From Flavobacteriaceae bacterium R38 (GTDB lineage: Bacteria; Bacteroidota; Bacteroidia; Flavobacteriales; Flavobacteriaceae), in assembly GCA_009901575.1 (NCBI GenBank), contig WXYP01000007.1, positions 1 through 64,000 of the forward strand: a DNA stretch of 64,000 bases. The letters run 5' to 3'. How positions within the stretch are numbered: position 1 is the stretch's first letter; each line of letters opens with the position of its first letter. Shown piece by piece: positions 39,301-46,600 of this stretch. The notes beneath the pieces were generated by a model that did no database searches, had not been told where the DNA came from, and saw only the letters and a list, made by a program, of their open reading frames with translations. The position numbers were made by a program, and so were the translations under genes.

Positions 39301-42300
39301 ACAAATGTTGTAGTTAGAGATCAGTTGCCTTCCGGACTCGATTTTGTACTCTTTAGTTCTACTTCAGGAACATATAATGAAACAACGGGAATATGGAATG
39401 TAGGAAGTGTATCATCAGGAGGAACTCAAACCTTAATAATTGATGCCCTGGTAAATCCTACCGGAAATTATACCAATGGAGCAGAAGTGATTGCTTCCGA
39501 TGTTTTTGATATCGATTCCACCCCTAATAATAATATTTTAGCAGAGGATGATCAGGATGAAGTAACAATAACTCCGATTAATGTGGCAGACTTGTCATTG
39601 ACTAAGGGAGTTGACAATCAAACTCCTGATGTGGCAACCAATGTTACTTTTACAATTACTGTGACTAATGACGGGCCAAGTGATGCTACGGGTGTTGTAG
39701 TAACCGATCAGTTACCATCGGGTTATAGTTATGTTTCAGATGATGCAGCAGGAGGTTATAATGAAACTAATGGAATCTGGAATATAGGAAACCTGGCCAG
39801 CGGAGCTTCAATAACTATCAATATTGTTGCTCTGGTGAATACAACAGGAGATTATACTAATGTAGCAGAAATAACATCTTTAGATCAAACAGATATCGAT
39901 TCTACCCCTGGTAATAATCTTATTGCAGAAGACGATCAGGACGAAGCTACAACTATACCGAGAGCATTAGTGGATCTTTCTGTAACTAAAGTTGCAAATA
40001 CATTAACTCCCGATGTTGGCGGACAAATTCAATTTACGGTAACAGTAATCAATGACGGACCAAGTGATGCTACTAATGTAGTAGTTACAGATCTTTTGGC
40101 TTCGGGTTATGCATTTGTGAATGCAGTACCTTCTGTAGGAACTTACGAACCGTTAAATGGTTCCTGGACAATAGGAAACCTTGCCAATGGTGTGACTCAA
40201 AATATTGTAATTACCGCAAATGTTTTAGCTAATGGGATCTATACCAATACAGCAGAACTTACCGATTTAACAGAATTTGATGTCGATTCGGAACCTGCAA
40301 ATAACGACGATACAGAAGATGACCAGGAAACTATTAATCCGACTCCTGTTTTAGTTTCAGACTTGTCATTAGTTAAAACAGTAAATAATACAACGCCTCA
40401 AGTTGGAGAAACGGTTGAGTTTACAATCAATGTAACAAATGATGGTCCGAGTGACGTAAGCGGAGTTGTTGTGACCGATCAATTACCATCCGGATACACA
40501 TTTATTTCAAATACAGCTACTGCAGGAGATTATGATGCGACAACAGGTATTTGGAACCTTAACGGAGTACTTCCAAATGGAACGACCGAAACGTTAAGAA
40601 TTACAGTATTGGTGAATCCAACAGGTGATTATACCAATACAGCAGAAATTACGGCTTCAGGAAATAATGATCCGGATTCTACTCCGGGAAATAATGATCC
40701 GTTAGAAGATGATCAGGATGACGCGATTACAAATCCGATTCCGATAGCCGATTTATCTCTGGTCAAAACAGTAGATAATCAGTTTCCTGATGTTTCAGAT
40801 AATGTAACATTTACAATAACACTTACCAATGACGGACCAAGTGAAGCTACAGGCATTGTAGTGACCGATATATTGGAAAGCGGATATAATTATATTTCAG
40901 ACACAAGTGGGGGCGCCTACAATAGCGTAAGTGGACTTTGGTCAGTTGGAAATCTTGCCAGCGGTGCCTCTATTAGTCTGGATATTACAGTAAGTATTAA
41001 TACCACCGGAAGCTATAATAATGTAGCAGAAGTAACTGCTGTTAATGAACTGGACCCTGATTCTACACCTGGTAATAATGATCTTAATGAAGATGATCAA
41101 GATGAGCAAAATACTCTGCCTCGTGTAATTACAGATATTTCGGTGACCAAAACAGTAGATAACCTGAGCCCGTCTGTAGGATCTCAAATTACCTTTACGG
41201 TAACAGTAACCAATGACGGACCAAGTGATGCTACAGGACTGGTAATTGAAGATGTTATTGCTTCAGGATATCAGTTTGTAAGCGCAACTCCTTCTGCAGG
41301 AACGTATGATGAAATTATTGGTTCCTGGGATGTAAGCAGCCTGACAAATGGGGTTTCAGAAACATTACAGGTTACAGTTACTGTATTGCCAAATGGTGAG
41401 TATGCAAATATTGCAGAATTAATTGCCCTGGATACTTTTGACCCTGATTCGTCACCTGATAATAACCTGAATTCTGAAGATGATCAGGATACAGTAACAC
41501 CGGTTCCAACCGGATTGGCTGACCTTTCTATTACGAAAGAAGTGAATATCAGTACTCCTAATGTTGGTGATATTGTTGAATTCACTATCAATGTAACCAA
41601 TAGCGGGAATAGTAATGCAACAGGAGTGATCATTACAGATCAGTTGCCACAGGGATACACTTATCAGTCTCATGTTACTACAGCTGGTATTTATAACCCG
41701 ACAACGGGACTATGGAATACCAATGGTACTATCTTAAACGGAGCTACAGAGACCTTGATCATATTGGCAGAAGTAAATGCTCCAACAGGTAGTGCCAATG
41801 AATACCTTAACATAGCACAAATTACTGCTAGTGATCAGGCCGATCCGGATAGTGATGCGAATAGTGATGAAAATTCAGATGATTTAAATGATGGAATTGC
41901 AGATGATGATGAAGCCAGTGCTTTGGTAATCCCTCAGGTAGCCGATCTGAATCTTAATAAAACGGTGAGTAATGAAACCCCAAATGTGGGTGATGTTATT
42001 ACGTTTACCATAGCTATTGAAAATAATGGTCCGGATACGGCAACAGGAGTCGCTGTGCGAGATATATTACCACTAGGATATAGCAACATCGCTAATGTTA
42101 GTGATAGTGGAAATATTTCAAGTAATATCATCGACTGGAATAATTTGACAGTACCAGTTTCTGGTTTGACTTTAAGTTATGAGGTAACTGTAAACATGCC
42201 AACAGGAACTGCCGGAGAATACCTGAATATAGCCGAAATTGTAGCCAGTGATCAATTTGACCCTAATAGTAACCCGGATAATGATGATGGAGATCAGGAT

Positions 42301-42981
42301 GAAGATGATGAAGATAATGAAACTATTGTTTCTCCTAGTGTCGATATCGGTTTACAAAAAGTAGTAGACAATCCAAATCCTAATATTGGAGATCAGGTTA
42401 TATTTACAATAACCGCTAGTAATAGTGGAAGTATTGGTGCTACCAATATCAGCATAGATGAAGCACTGCCTGGCGGATACCAGTTTGTTTCTTCTACAGC
42501 ATCCTTAGGAACTTATGATGAGCTTAATGGAGAATGGATTATTCCATCATTAGCGTCACAGGCAACAGCTACTCTGAATATTACTGTAACTGTACTGGAA
42601 ACAAACGATTATCTGAATATCGTTTCTCTTTCCTTCCTGGATCAGATAGATTTAAATACAGACAATGACAGTGCACAGGCAACTGTAGAACCAACGTGTC
42701 TCATTATTTACAATGAATTCTCTCCAAATGGAGACGGAGTGAACGATTTCTTCCAGATTGATTGTATTTCCAGGTTCCCGAATAATAAACTGGAAGTATA
42801 TAACCGATGGGGTAACATCGTATTCGAACAAAGAAATTACGATAATACCTGGGATGGTACTTCTAACGGAAGAGCTACTATAAATACAGACAGGCAATTA
42901 CCTGTAGGTACCTATTACTACATCTTAGACCTGGGCGACGGTTCTCAACCAAGAGCAGGCTGGTTATATATAAATCGATAA
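30397..42981 (+). CDS. Giant type IX-secreted surface protein: PKD/Ig-like repeats, 20 DUF11 repeats, CHU_C sorting domain
   Basis: 4194 residues. A signal peptide with a long n-region ends near 'YSEDISAQ' (residue 44). Residues about 45-1435 contain about 15 Ig/PKD-like repeats of 90-100 residues, each opening with an 'ADAGPDQ'-type motif plus Cys. Residues about 1437-4090 are 20 DUF11 repeats opening with 'ADLSLxK', several closed by an Asp-rich 'PNNDDGDQSEDDED' linker that may bind calcium. The last ~95 residues are the gliding-motility-associated CHU_C domain ('NEFSPNGDGVNDFFQI', 'YNRWGNIVFEQ', 'LPVGTYYYILDL'), the type B signal for type IX secretion. Likely a cell-surface adhesin or filament. 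PorP/SprF and OmpA-family genes follow within 6 bp and 2 bp. Confidence 0.95.
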   Translation: MGNSFLNSKKKNERSSSFNLSYNNFIIGLILSLLLFYSEDISAQNCTVNAGINQTVCENASGFTLSGSATGLISSAPVWSQISGPSVIIDDPSDLNTSITGMTGGNVYGFRLSATCTDGTNQFQDVLVTIESITIADAGNNIESCPDSSGALVITGNTPVNAGETGRWSIEGSNRAGVTIDFPNSATTTIRLAESNGGVSTLRWTITGSEFSPGNNCESFSEITVTNFGGEDPVDAGPNQVLDNCYTVTQSTSLNGSFGGSGINGQQGTWSFVSGPSTPVIGNPNNNTTGVSNLSEGVYVFRWSVSGPCVNGEDTMSITVPAATQDITRASVAQNNIRFCDTNITTTTLVGAVPEFAGETVQWTQTQGPPVTILDPNNSTTQITGLNGSSTYRFLYTITNTNTGCNDSASVLIRYSNDPISIIANGGDDIIAQCGVTEVTIPFTTTGSGSNTFSIISGPPGSAIVNPGSFRNTNNPLRIDFDVEGTYTVLLRRRVSGSIQTGCDEATDAINVTIALLPTPANAGTGQNLACDVTSTSLTGNIITTGTSLWTQISGPNTATIDDPFARTTNISNLVPGIYTFRYIISGGSTQCAQEESDVQVVVSSSSSVVTDAGPDQTVCFGTPIGLAANDPPSDNLIGTWSVITAPVGASIVFDDINDPNTFVSGLDTPNSSYVFQWTITNPNDNSCPTPGTDSVTINTNGTQGPSLANAGNDQCLPSGTTVVNLSGSAPIAGEQGIWTAVPNTGISFADATQFDTQATIAVEDSYILTWTISNITPGCQSTSDEVEITVGDDAIADAGPDQSDCVNVFTMAATATNGDGIWTQVSGPGGFTIDDDTSPTAQFTFAFSGQYVFQWTVNNGSCSSDSDQITINAGLPPTTATVGADQEICDLTTPVTLSGNSFDVNTENGVWTLLSGAPNTPTISDVNDPLATVSGLTTGSYTFRWTISGEPSCPSTFADLTIDVFEPANAGADQLLCEADNTILEAAFGSTGTWIQVSGPGISGQPGTPAIISQTPANSNVAEVTIVPGNTYVFRFTTDYSAVSGCSDTFDEVTVTTSNGPSIDPNAGTDQILCIGDLIPANTTTLNGNTPPVDVDTAIWRFASQPAGSVAVIDSPNNPASTLSNLSVPGIYILEWNFEVDNCTDAADVVRIEVFEAPSIANAGVDQTNACQLSTQLNAVVPTAGIGTWSFANPADDPSGGAVVIDNPNSPTTTLSNIITLGTYTLTWTVTNGTTFSNPSACAPSTDTVDITFTNDVPSTADAGPDQLFCDATQTNLNAVPLTVGTGTWTQTAGPGITDPGTAATITAPNNPQALILGLTVGTYEFTWTTENGGCSFNDTMQVVIQSQPLTAEAGPNQTVEEFSPITLGATPVTVGTGTWSQVSGPTSVNFIDENLATTPITGTTVGDYVFQWTVSNGICNDVFDTVAVTVVGIADLELSKNVNPVSANPGDVVTFTISIFNNDANGASDASGVSVFDAIPAGYTLVPGSVNNGGVFNAGDLSITWSNLNITNGTTLDLSFQATVNASGPYLNTAEIIASDQFDPDSTVNNNDPVEDDQDTAEVTIQSADLSLNKTVSPTTVSIGETVTFTLAIANSGTETATGVSVQDVLPDGYTVVAINNGGVQSGNTITWSGLTIPTGPATSVSFTAIVNASTGAANEYLNIAQITASDVPDPDSTPNNDDGDQSEDDEDSAAITLEQADLELSKSVNPTSGNAGEVVTFTISIFNNDAVETGNATGVSVQDVIPNGFTLVPGTVSNGGVFNGGSNVINWSNLSIANGATLNLTFDATVNATGTYTNNAQITASDLNDPDSTPNNDDGDQSEDDEDNATFTIESSDLSLVKGISTGSSATPNVGETIIFEITVTNSGGDTATNVSVTDEVPPGFTIGTVNNGGVVIGDFISWDIASLPVGSTTLSYEVTVNVPTGVAEEYVNIAEITASDQFDPDSTPNNDDGDQSEDDEDFFVITPQTADLSLEKTISDANPNVGDIVTFTINLSNGGANPATGVNVSDALPAGFGNITAISNGGVQVGNRINWTGLSVAIGSNTTSLTFNAEVLAPTGTPGEHTNVAEITSSDQADPDSSPNNDDGDQSEDDEDNVTATIQQSDLSLEKTASTSTPNVGDVVTYTITITNAGPDVATGVNVSDIIPSGLGNITSVSNGGIQTGNTINWTGLSVLANNGSVSLTYQATVNAPTGAANEYLNVAEITASDQFDPDSDPNNDDGDQSEDDEANFELTPESADLSITKAIINGSITPNIGDVLTFELTIANAGTHNATGVSVRDILPVGLTLTAVNSGGNQAGNTALWTGLFVPVNGSISLTYQATVNAPTGAANEYLNAAEITASDQFDPDSDPSTGIGTDDLGDTVADDDETSLTVVPQTTDLSLTKSVNNTNPEVGETITFTIQINNSGAVAATNVTIADVIPSGYTIVNGSVSNGGIFNAGGSEVLWNLANVPLAGVTLTYQAIVNAPTGTVGEYNNTAQITASDQFDPDSTPNNDDGDQSEDDEDNATVIPRAADLSLVKGISAGSSATPNVGETITFEITVTNSGGDTATNVSVTDEVPPGFTIGTVNNGGVVIGDFISWDIASLPVGSTTLSYGVTVNAPTGVAEEYVNIAEITASDQFDPDSTPNNDDGDQSEDDEDFFVITPQTADLSLEKTISDANPNVGDIVTFTINLSNGGANPATGVNVSDALPAGFGNITAISNGGVQVGNRINWTGLSVAIGSNTTSLTFNAEVLAPTGTPGEHTNVAEITSSDQADPDSSPNNDDGDQSEDDEDNVTATIQQSDLSLEKTASTSTPNVGDVVTYTITITNAGPDVATGVNVSDIIPSGLGNITSVSNGGIQTGNTINWTGLSVLANNGSVSLTYQATVNAPTGAANEYLNVAEITASDQFDPDSDPDTGNTVDEDGNGNGDDDDEDTFVITPLQGDLSLTKIVVDNDITPLVGTEISYEITVRNDGPNDATNVVVRDQLPSGLDFVLFSSTSGTYNETTGIWNVGSVSSGGTQTLIIDALVNPTGNYTNGAEVIASDVFDIDSTPNNNILAEDDQDEVTITPINVADLSLTKGVDNQTPDVATNVTFTITVTNDGPSDATGVVVTDQLPSGYSYVSDDAAGGYNETNGIWNIGNLASGASITINIVALVNTTGDYTNVAEITSLDQTDIDSTPGNNLIAEDDQDEATTIPRALVDLSVTKVANTLTPDVGGQIQFTVTVINDGPSDATNVVVTDLLASGYAFVNAVPSVGTYEPLNGSWTIGNLANGVTQNIVITANVLANGIYTNTAELTDLTEFDVDSEPANNDDTEDDQETINPTPVLVSDLSLVKTVNNTTPQVGETVEFTINVTNDGPSDVSGVVVTDQLPSGYTFISNTATAGDYDATTGIWNLNGVLPNGTTETLRITVLVNPTGDYTNTAEITASGNNDPDSTPGNNDPLEDDQDDAITNPIPIADLSLVKTVDNQFPDVSDNVTFTITLTNDGPSEATGIVVTDILESGYNYISDTSGGAYNSVSGLWSVGNLASGASISLDITVSINTTGSYNNVAEVTAVNELDPDSTPGNNDLNEDDQDEQNTLPRVITDISVTKTVDNLSPSVGSQITFTVTVTNDGPSDATGLVIEDVIASGYQFVSATPSAGTYDEIIGSWDVSSLTNGVSETLQVTVTVLPNGEYANIAELIALDTFDPDSSPDNNLNSEDDQDTVTPVPTGLADLSITKEVNISTPNVGDIVEFTINVTNSGNSNATGVIITDQLPQGYTYQSHVTTAGIYNPTTGLWNTNGTILNGATETLIILAEVNAPTGSANEYLNIAQITASDQADPDSDANSDENSDDLNDGIADDDEASALVIPQVADLNLNKTVSNETPNVGDVITFTIAIENNGPDTATGVAVRDILPLGYSNIANVSDSGNISSNIIDWNNLTVPVSGLTLSYEVTVNMPTGTAGEYLNIAEIVASDQFDPNSNPDNDDGDQDEDDEDNETIVSPSVDIGLQKVVDNPNPNIGDQVIFTITASNSGSIGATNISIDEALPGGYQFVSSTASLGTYDELNGEWIIPSLASQATATLNITVTVLETNDYLNIVSLSFLDQIDLNTDNDSAQATVEPTCLIIYNEFSPNGDGVNDFFQIDCISRFPNNKLEVYNRWGNIVFEQRNYDNTWDGTSNGRATINTDRQLPVGTYYYILDLGDGSQPRAGWLYINR
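35914..37061 (+). repeat. Intragenic duplication, copy 1 (three DUF11 units)
   Basis: Aligns without gaps to 37960-39107 at a constant offset of 2046 bp. By eye the first ~306 bp have about 16 differences, and then 36220-37031 (812 bp) are identical to copy 2. It encodes DUF11 units 4-6 of the adhesin. Confidence 0.95.
37960..39107 (+). repeat. Intragenic duplication, copy 2 (three DUF11 units)
   Basis: Partner of 35914-37061, encoding DUF11 units 9-11. After 39107 the two copies diverge: copy 2 continues with 'DPDTGNTVDEDGNGNG', copy 1 with the usual 'PNNDDGDQSEDD' linker. Confidence 0.95.
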
Positions 42982-42987
42982 AAAAAC

Positions 42988-43938
42988 ATGAAGTCACCTT
43001 ATTTAAATACGCTAAGAATGAAAAAATATATTAAAAATATCTTACTGTTTCTGTTGCCTTTATGTTCTTTATTTACATATGCACAGCAAGATCCGCAATT
43101 TACTTTTTATACCTATAATACTATAAGTGTAAATCCGGGATATGCGGGATCCAGAGGACATTTATCAATTGTAGGATTAAACAGGTCGCAATGGGTAGGC
43201 TTAGATGGAGCGCCCACGACACAGACTTTAGGAATAGATTCTCCTATAGGTAAAAACTTAGGAGCAGGGTTAGTTTTAATTAATGACAGATTAGGTCCGT
43301 CTAATGAATTTTATGTAGATGGAAATATATCGTATACGTTGAAACTTGATGAATTAGGAAAGCGTTTGTCTTTTGGTGTAAAAGGTGGCGGACGTGTTCT
43401 TAACGTAGATTTTAGTAAAGGTACTTTTCAAAACCCGGATGCAGTATTCCAGGAGAATATCAATTCCAGATTTTTCCCTACTATTGGAGCAGGACTGTAT
43501 TATCACACCAATAAAAGTTATCTGGGTGCAGCGGTACCTAACTTTCTTGCCCAGGAACAATACAGTGATGTTCAGGAATCTGTAGCAGTAGAACGTTTGC
43601 ATTTCTTCTTTATAGGAGGAACTGTATTTGATCTGAGCTACAACTGGAAACTCAAACCTTCTTTCTTCGTACAGTTAGTTTCCGGAGCACCGGCTATTGC
43701 AGATGTCTCTGCCAGCGTACTGTACAATGAAAAATTTTCTCTTGGTGCCTCGTACCGATGGGATGACTCCTTTAGTGGTTTGGTAGGTATTCAGATAAGT
43801 CCAAGTATTAATATTGGATATGCTTACGACTTTACGACAACCAATCTTAGAAATTTCAATTCGGGAACTCATGAAATTTTCCTCCGTTTTGAATTTAAAT
43901 CCTTAGAACAAAAAATTAAATCCCCCAGATTCTTTTAA
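42988..43938 (+). CDS. PorP/SprF family type IX secretion membrane protein
   Basis: 316 residues. Signal peptide in the MKKYIKNILLFLLPLCSLF region, cleaved near YAQ; an in-frame ATG at 43018 gives a more usual signal length and may be the true start. The mature N-terminus 'QQDPQFTFYTYNTISVNPGYAGS' is the PorP/SprF signature, followed by alternating beta strands of an outer-membrane barrel. SprF-type proteins are needed to secrete or anchor the CHU_C protein encoded directly upstream. Gap of 6 bp to the adhesin and 2 bp to the OmpA-family gene, clearly one operon. Confidence 0.93.
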   Translation: MKSPYLNTLRMKKYIKNILLFLLPLCSLFTYAQQDPQFTFYTYNTISVNPGYAGSRGHLSIVGLNRSQWVGLDGAPTTQTLGIDSPIGKNLGAGLVLINDRLGPSNEFYVDGNISYTLKLDELGKRLSFGVKGGGRVLNVDFSKGTFQNPDAVFQENINSRFFPTIGAGLYYHTNKSYLGAAVPNFLAQEQYSDVQESVAVERLHFFFIGGTVFDLSYNWKLKPSFFVQLVSGAPAIADVSASVLYNEKFSLGASYRWDDSFSGLVGIQISPSINIGYAYDFTTTNLRNFNSGTHEIFLRFEFKSLEQKIKSPRFF

Positions 43939-43940
43939 TT

Positions 43941-45887
43941 ATGAAGCATATGAAACAAACATTAATTCTTTTAAGCCTGTTAATCGTATCCTTCTATACA
44001 TACGGGCAAAGCAAATACAAAAGTGCTAATAAAAACTTTGATCGGTTGTGGTATAAAGAAGCTGCGGCACAATATGAAACTGCAATCAGAAGAGGCGATG
44101 ATTCCAAAGAGGTTTTACAAAAAGTAGCAGATGCCTACTATTTTAACACAGATATGGAAAATGCGAGTAAATGGTATGGTCTTTTATTTTCTAAATATGA
44201 AGATATTTTAGAGCCTGAATATGCGTTCCGATATATTCATTCTTTGCAAGGAGTGGGTAATTATCGACTTGCCAAAGGACTAATGAAAATTTATTCAGAA
44301 AAGATAAATAATGCTCAATTTAGAGTAGATCATTTAGCTGAAAATGATAATTCTCTTGATATTTTATTAGAAAGACAACCTGAATTTTATATCACGCATC
44401 TTTCTATCAATACTAAATTCTCAGATTTTGGAACTGCTTTTTATGATGATAAAATAGTATTTGCATCTACTAGGGATACAGCGATTACACATACCAGGAT
44501 TTATAAATGGAACAATCAGCCCTATCTTAATTTATTCCTGGCAGATACAATACAGGATGGAAGAGATTTAAAAAACCTGGAACTATTCTCAGATGCCATT
44601 AACACTAAATACCATGAGGCGATGGTAGCTTTTAATAAAGAAAAAAATGTAATGTATTTTACCCGGAATAATTTCCAGGATAAAAACTTAAGCAGAGACG
44701 GAGAAGGTACAAATCACTTAAAATTGTATAAAGCAACTTTAAAAAATAATGAGTGGACTGCTATTACGGCACTACCTTTTAATAGTGAATCGTATTCTGT
44801 AGGACATCCTACCATTAGTCCGGATGGAAAACGTTTGTATTTTGTATCTGATATGCCCGGTACATTAGGCGCAACCGATATTTTTATGGTTGAAATATAT
44901 GATGATGGAAGTTATTCAAATGCTAAAAACTTAGGTCCGAAAATAAATACCAGCGGTAGAGAAATGTTTCCTTTTATTACTGATGATAAATTATACTTTT
45001 CTTCGGATGGGCATTTAGGATTAGGTGGCCTGGATGTGTTTGAAAGTAGTTATAAAGATACATATAGTAAACCAATTAATTTGGGAAAACCTTTAAACAG
45101 TAATCGGGATGACTTTGCTTATATCGTAAATGAAGAAACACAACGTGGTTACTTTTCGTCTAACAGAATTGGAGGAAATGGTGATGATGATATCTATTCT
45201 TTTCAAAGAATTCAGTTAAGCTGCTCGCAAAGAGTAGTGGGAACCGTAGTGAATGAGCAAAACGGAATCCCTGAAGATAATGTTACTGTGAATTTGATAA
45301 GTAAAGATGCTTCTGTATTAGCAACAACATCAACAAATATAAACGGTGAATATTTCTTTGATTTGACTGTAGATTGTGATGAAAAATATACAGTAGAAGT
45401 TACTAAAGATGGTTTTGACCCTTCAAAAAAATCTTTTGTGAGTACATCGGTTAATGAAGCCTTGAACCGAATCCCCTTAGGGATTAAAAAACGAAATAAA
45501 CTTATTGTCAAAGAAGACGGAGTATTAAAGATAAAAATCGGAATTATTTACTTTGATTTTGATAAATCGGATATTCGTAACCAGGCAGCTATCGAATTAA
45601 ATAAAGTAGTAATGCTAATGAATGAATATCCGCAGATGGTCATTAAAATTGAATCGCATACCGATTCCAGAGGAAATGACGATTATAATGAAAAGCTATC
45701 AGACAGGAGAGCTAAAGCAACACGTGATTATATTGTCTCTCAAGGGATCAATGCCAATCGTATAGAAAGTGCTATTGGTTATGGTGAAAAACAATTAATT
45801 AATGATTGTGCTAATGGTGTGGAATGCCAGAATGCAAAACATGATTTAAACAGGCGATCTGAGTTTATTATTTTAAAATTAAATTGA
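43941..45887 (+). CDS. OmpA family protein with TPR, PD40 propeller and carboxypeptidase-regulatory-like domain
   Basis: 648 residues. Signal peptide MKHMKQTLILLSLLIVSF..YGQ (ATG at 43950 is a possible alternative start). Order: TPR-like helices (about 25-125), WD40/PD40-type beta-propeller repeats (about 150-425, e.g. 'HPTISPDGKRLYFVSDMPG'), a CarboxypepD_reg-like domain (about 430-510) and a C-terminal OmpA peptidoglycan-binding domain from about 534 ('IYFDFDKSDIRNQAA', 'ESHTDSRGNDDYN'). This is the PorE-like layout of proteins that link type IX outer-membrane parts to peptidoglycan. Third gene of the adhesin operon. Confidence 0.92.
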   Translation: MKHMKQTLILLSLLIVSFYTYGQSKYKSANKNFDRLWYKEAAAQYETAIRRGDDSKEVLQKVADAYYFNTDMENASKWYGLLFSKYEDILEPEYAFRYIHSLQGVGNYRLAKGLMKIYSEKINNAQFRVDHLAENDNSLDILLERQPEFYITHLSINTKFSDFGTAFYDDKIVFASTRDTAITHTRIYKWNNQPYLNLFLADTIQDGRDLKNLELFSDAINTKYHEAMVAFNKEKNVMYFTRNNFQDKNLSRDGEGTNHLKLYKATLKNNEWTAITALPFNSESYSVGHPTISPDGKRLYFVSDMPGTLGATDIFMVEIYDDGSYSNAKNLGPKINTSGREMFPFITDDKLYFSSDGHLGLGGLDVFESSYKDTYSKPINLGKPLNSNRDDFAYIVNEETQRGYFSSNRIGGNGDDDIYSFQRIQLSCSQRVVGTVVNEQNGIPEDNVTVNLISKDASVLATTSTNINGEYFFDLTVDCDEKYTVEVTKDGFDPSKKSFVSTSVNEALNRIPLGIKKRNKLIVKEDGVLKIKIGIIYFDFDKSDIRNQAAIELNKVVMLMNEYPQMVIKIESHTDSRGNDDYNEKLSDRRAKATRDYIVSQGINANRIESAIGYGEKQLINDCANGVECQNAKHDLNRRSEFIILKLN

Positions 45888-45985
45888 TAAATAAGATCGT
45901 ATAAAATGAATAGCTTGTATTTTTGTTTTTCATAAATCAAATAATGAAGTATTATTTGATACAAATACCGAAAAATAAGAAAACC

Positions 45986-46414
45986 ATGATAAAAAAAATC
46001 AGTTTGTTGCTTTTAATAGGTGCTTTGAGTATTGTTTCCTGTAAAAAAGAAACTTCTAATAAGACAATAGCACCAGCACCTACTCAAATGCAAAAGGTAA
46101 TTGCAGTACACGATGAGGTAATGCCAAAAATGAGTACAATTAATTCCCTGGTTGTTCAATTAAAAAAAGTGCCGGATTCATTACAAAATGAAGAATATAC
46201 AGCTGCTATTAAAAAATTAGAAACATCTCATGAATCCATGATGGATTGGATGCGAGGTTTTAGTTCTCGTTTTGATTCTGATGAAATAATAAAAGGCAAA
46301 GCATTATCTGAAGAAAAACAACAATGGTTGGATGAAGAAGAGGTAAAAGTAGAAGCTTTAAAAAAACTAATCAATGAAAGTATAGAAAAAGCAGAGTCAT
46401 TACTTAAAAATTAA
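45986..46414 (+). CDS. Small lipoprotein, 'viral A-type inclusion protein'-like of Bacteroidota
   Basis: 142 residues from the ATG at 45986 (MIKKISLLLLIG...); an in-frame ATG at 45923 would place 21 residues before a perfect lipoprotein signal and is rejected. Lipobox IVSC at Cys18. The mature part is all-helical and charged: 'HDEVMPKMSTINSL', 'SHESMMDWMRGFSSRF', 'ALSEEKQQWLDEEE'. Flavobacterial homologues carry the misleading name above; the function is unknown. It follows the OmpA gene by 98 bp, and whether it shares that transcript is unclear. Confidence 0.75.
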   Translation: MIKKISLLLLIGALSIVSCKKETSNKTIAPAPTQMQKVIAVHDEVMPKMSTINSLVVQLKKVPDSLQNEEYTAAIKKLETSHESMMDWMRGFSSRFDSDEIIKGKALSEEKQQWLDEEEVKVEALKKLINESIEKAESLLKN

Positions 46415-46434
46415 TCAGGTATTATTATTTTTTT

Positions 46435-46442
46435 TATATTTG
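46435..46442 (+). promoter_or_regulatory. Putative -7 box (TATATTTG) for the structured leader RNA
   Basis: Exact TAnnTTTG. Transcription would start around 46448-46450, directly before the first of three hairpins. No -33 TTTG at the standard distance. Confidence 0.5.
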
Positions 46443-46448
46443 AATATT

Positions 46449-46586
46449 AAAGATAAGTAACAATACGTTACGCACTTGTTTTTTAACTTTAAGGAAGAAC
46501 ATTGGAAAAACAAGTGTATCTCTACGGAAAGCCTCCGTATACCTTAAAAATCAATAAGAATTGATTAGGTATGCGGAGGCTTTTTT
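46449..46586 (+). ncRNA. Candidate structured leader RNA or attenuator before the dehydratase operon
   Basis: Three successive hairpins. H1: GTAAC (46457-46461)/GTTAC (46467-46471). H2: CACTTGTTTTT (46473-46483)/AAAAACAAGTG (46506-46516), 22-nt loop. H3: a long terminator, left arm 46530-46544 pairing with 46567-46581 (one G-U), continued by AATCAAT (46549-46555)/ATTGATT (46560-46566), then six T (46581-46586). An alternative helix TACGGA (46523-46528)/TCCGTA (46534-46539) uses part of the H3 left arm, so the two cannot form together, as in terminator/anti-terminator switches. The start codon of the next gene is 14 bp after the T-run. Independent small RNA is the alternative. Confidence 0.6.
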
Positions 46587-46600
46587 AATGCGATAAACTT

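Noticed and set aside
36259-42320. Repeated GATGATGGAGATCA-type linkers that look like a tandem repeat or CRISPR-like array
   Set aside because: They are in-frame Asp-rich linkers between DUF11 domains at intervals of about 405 bp or more, not an independent array.
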